Shown here: one piece after another, positions 63,134 to 64,000 of the stretch | Position numbering within the stretch: position 1 is the first letter of the stretch | How the letters are laid out: every line of letters starts with the position of its first letter | Assembly: GCF_023715845.1 (NCBI RefSeq) | Contig: NZ_JAMBOR010000004.1 | Span: 141,430-205,429 of the forward strand | Length of the DNA: 64,000 bases | Source of the DNA: Fictibacillus phosphorivorans | GTDB lineage: Bacteria; Bacillota; Bacilli; Bacillales; Fictibacillaceae | Direction: 5' to 3' | Position numbers and translations under genes: made by a program | The notes under the pieces: model-generated | Told to the model about the DNA's origin: nothing | Databases searched by the model: none | What the model saw: only the letters and a program-made list of their open reading frames with translations

Positions 63134-63853
63134 GTGGGTTTTTTGTTTACGCTATTATATTTTACAATTATTGCCATCGTCATTGAGATCAATGTGCTTC
63201 TATTTACTTTTACAGGATTAAAAAAAGAGATAGCACGTTTTCAAGTGATTTCTATGTTTACCGCAACAGGATTTACAACGGGTGAGTCTGAACTGATCTT
63301 AGAACACCCTATTAGAAGAAGACTCAGCACTTTTCTCATTCTATTTGGTGCTTTCTCTCTAGCGGTAGTCATTTCTGCGATCAGTAGTATGCTTTCCGAT
63401 GAATTTCGTTCTATTGAGCTTGGTATTATTATTCTGGTTCTTATCGGACTCTATCTGATCTTAACCATCCCAAAACTAAAACGGAATCTGGAGAAGTCTT
63501 TTAAAGGACATCTTGAAAAGCAATACAATCTTTGTGACCTTCCTATTCGTGATGTGATGTATTTTGATGAAGAGGATATTGTTATTGAATTGCCTATCCA
63601 TGAAAGTTCTTCGATTATTGGGAAAAAATTAAAGGACGTTATTGATATAGAGGATGACATAATGGTTCTATTTATTAAACGAGGTGACGTCATAATAAGA
63701 AAAGACAGCTATACCAACGAGATCCAGGAAGGAGATATGCTATACCTTTACGGAAATCATGAGTCTCTCAATAAAAAGTTTAAAAAAGAAATGAAAGAGT
63801 TAAAAATAAACCGAAAAAAAGAATCAGAAACGAACAAAAAAAATGTCATTTAA
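63134..63853 (+). CDS. Membrane protein with RCK_C/TrkA-C domain
   Basis: A 239-residue protein with three or so spans (about 2-25, 65-87 and 95-110) joined by a loop with MFTATGFTTGESELIL, which resembles the Ktr/Trk P-loop region (TGFTTG), then a cytoplasmic TrkA-C (RCK_C) domain (about 150-220: IVIELPIHESSSIIGKKLKDV...IKRGDVIIRKDSYTNEIQEGDMLYLYGNHESL). RCK_C domains bind small effectors, c-di-AMP among them in Firmicutes. It is too short to be a full transporter, so it may be a regulatory or half-type ion channel protein. Start GTG 63134 with GGAGGTG upstream. Confidence 0.8.
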   Translation: MGFLFTLLYFTIIAIVIEINVLLFTFTGLKKEIARFQVISMFTATGFTTGESELILEHPIRRRLSTFLILFGAFSLAVVISAISSMLSDEFRSIELGIIILVLIGLYLILTIPKLKRNLEKSFKGHLEKQYNLCDLPIRDVMYFDEEDIVIELPIHESSSIIGKKLKDVIDIEDDIMVLFIKRGDVIIRKDSYTNEIQEGDMLYLYGNHESLNKKFKKEMKELKINRKKESETNKKNVI

Positions 63854-63885
63854 AAAGGAGCTTGATAAGCTTCTTTCAGAACGTA

Positions 63886-63931
63886 GACAAACCCCATTTC
63901 AACTTTGTTGAAAATGGGGTTTGTGTTGTTT
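63886..63931 (+). terminator. Terminator of the RCK_C membrane-protein gene
   Basis: ACAAACCCCATTTCAA pairs with TTGAAAATGGGGTTTGT (one bulge), loop CTTTG, then a T-rich run. Confidence 0.87.
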
Positions 63932-63965
63932 TTAAGTATTATTTTTGAATAAACACACCTGGATT

Positions 63966-63998
63966 AAACTGGACATGGCCCTCGCCATGTCCAGTTTG
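63966..63998. terminator. Perfect hairpin at window end, probably a terminator of the next gene
   Basis: AAACTGGACATGGC (63966-63979) pairs with GCCATGTCCAGTTT (63984-63997) with no mismatch, loop CCTC. Flanks are cut by the window edge. Confidence 0.6.
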
Positions 63999-64000
63999 CC

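Noticed and set aside
1..64000. CRISPR arrays, tRNA/rRNA genes, insertion sequences
   Set aside because: No direct repeats with regular spacers, no cloverleaf clusters or CCA ends, and no transposase frames were seen.

Overview
The window is chromosomal DNA of a low-GC, endospore-forming Bacillaceae bacterium. Gene content and order follow the 'yt' region of Bacillus subtilis closely: sftA(ytpT)/murC, ytpQ, ytpP, ytoP, ytnP-trmB-ytzH-ytmP-amyX-ytlR-ytlQ-ytlP-ytkP, ytjP(pepV)-ytzE, ytzG, murJ(ytgP)-ytfP, ytwF-leuS, ytqA-ytqB, ytpB-ytpA-ytoA, metK/pckA, ytmA, ytlACD-ytkD. The order is rearranged and has insertions, so this is a relative and not B. subtilis. Spore genes (cse60, cotJABC, a sesquarterpene synthase gene) support a spore former. 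I see no rRNA, tRNA, IS element, prophage or CRISPR array.

Layout. 0-9 kb: 3' end of an M29 aminopeptidase, then a minus-strand group with murC, a nicotinate phosphoribosyltransferase, the soluble DNA translocase sftA, ytpQ, queF, a thioredoxin and a PTS-IIC-like membrane protein. 9-17 kb: a chemoreceptor, a 20-bp-period intergenic repeat array, mltG, a DUF84 NTPase, ytoP, and the queuosine operon queD-queE-queC under a preQ1-I riboswitch with its own terminator. 17-36 kb: the ytnP to ytfP block (tRNA methylation, pullulanase, lipid kinase, ThpR, cysteine synthase, dipeptidase, pseudouridine synthase, lipid II flippase), with an unassigned promoter-to-terminator RNA gene between pepV and ytzE. 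36-42 kb: a GGDEF-EAL protein, ytwF and leuS under a leucine T-box, and a decayed MFS transporter gene. 42-55.5 kb: ytqAB, ytpAB, ytoA, cotJABC, metK under a SAM-I riboswitch, pckA with a CcpN-like operator, ytmA, the ytlACD ABC transporter and ytkD. 55.5-64 kb: a less conserved stretch of small genes, a c-di-GMP-I riboswitch ahead of a small membrane protein, a 3-methyladenine glycosylase, a glutamate/dicarboxylate symporter behind a ydaO-type c-di-AMP riboswitch, an SGNH hydrolase and a TrkA-C membrane protein.

How the genes work together. The window is rich in RNA-level control: five recognisable cis-regulatory RNAs (preQ1-I, Leu T-box, SAM-I, c-di-GMP-I, c-di-AMP), four of them followed by a clear intrinsic terminator. 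A GGDEF-EAL enzyme (c-di-GMP turnover) and a c-di-GMP riboswitch lie 20 kb apart. A c-di-AMP riboswitch controlling a carboxylate symporter lies 2 kb from a membrane protein with an RCK_C/TrkA-C domain, a domain class that often binds c-di-AMP. The strongest candidates for undescribed biology are the RNA at about 29.50-29.68 kb, the c-di-GMP-controlled small membrane protein, and two hairpins that bury ribosome-binding sites (ytoP, cse60). All names rest on reading the sequence; no database search was run.
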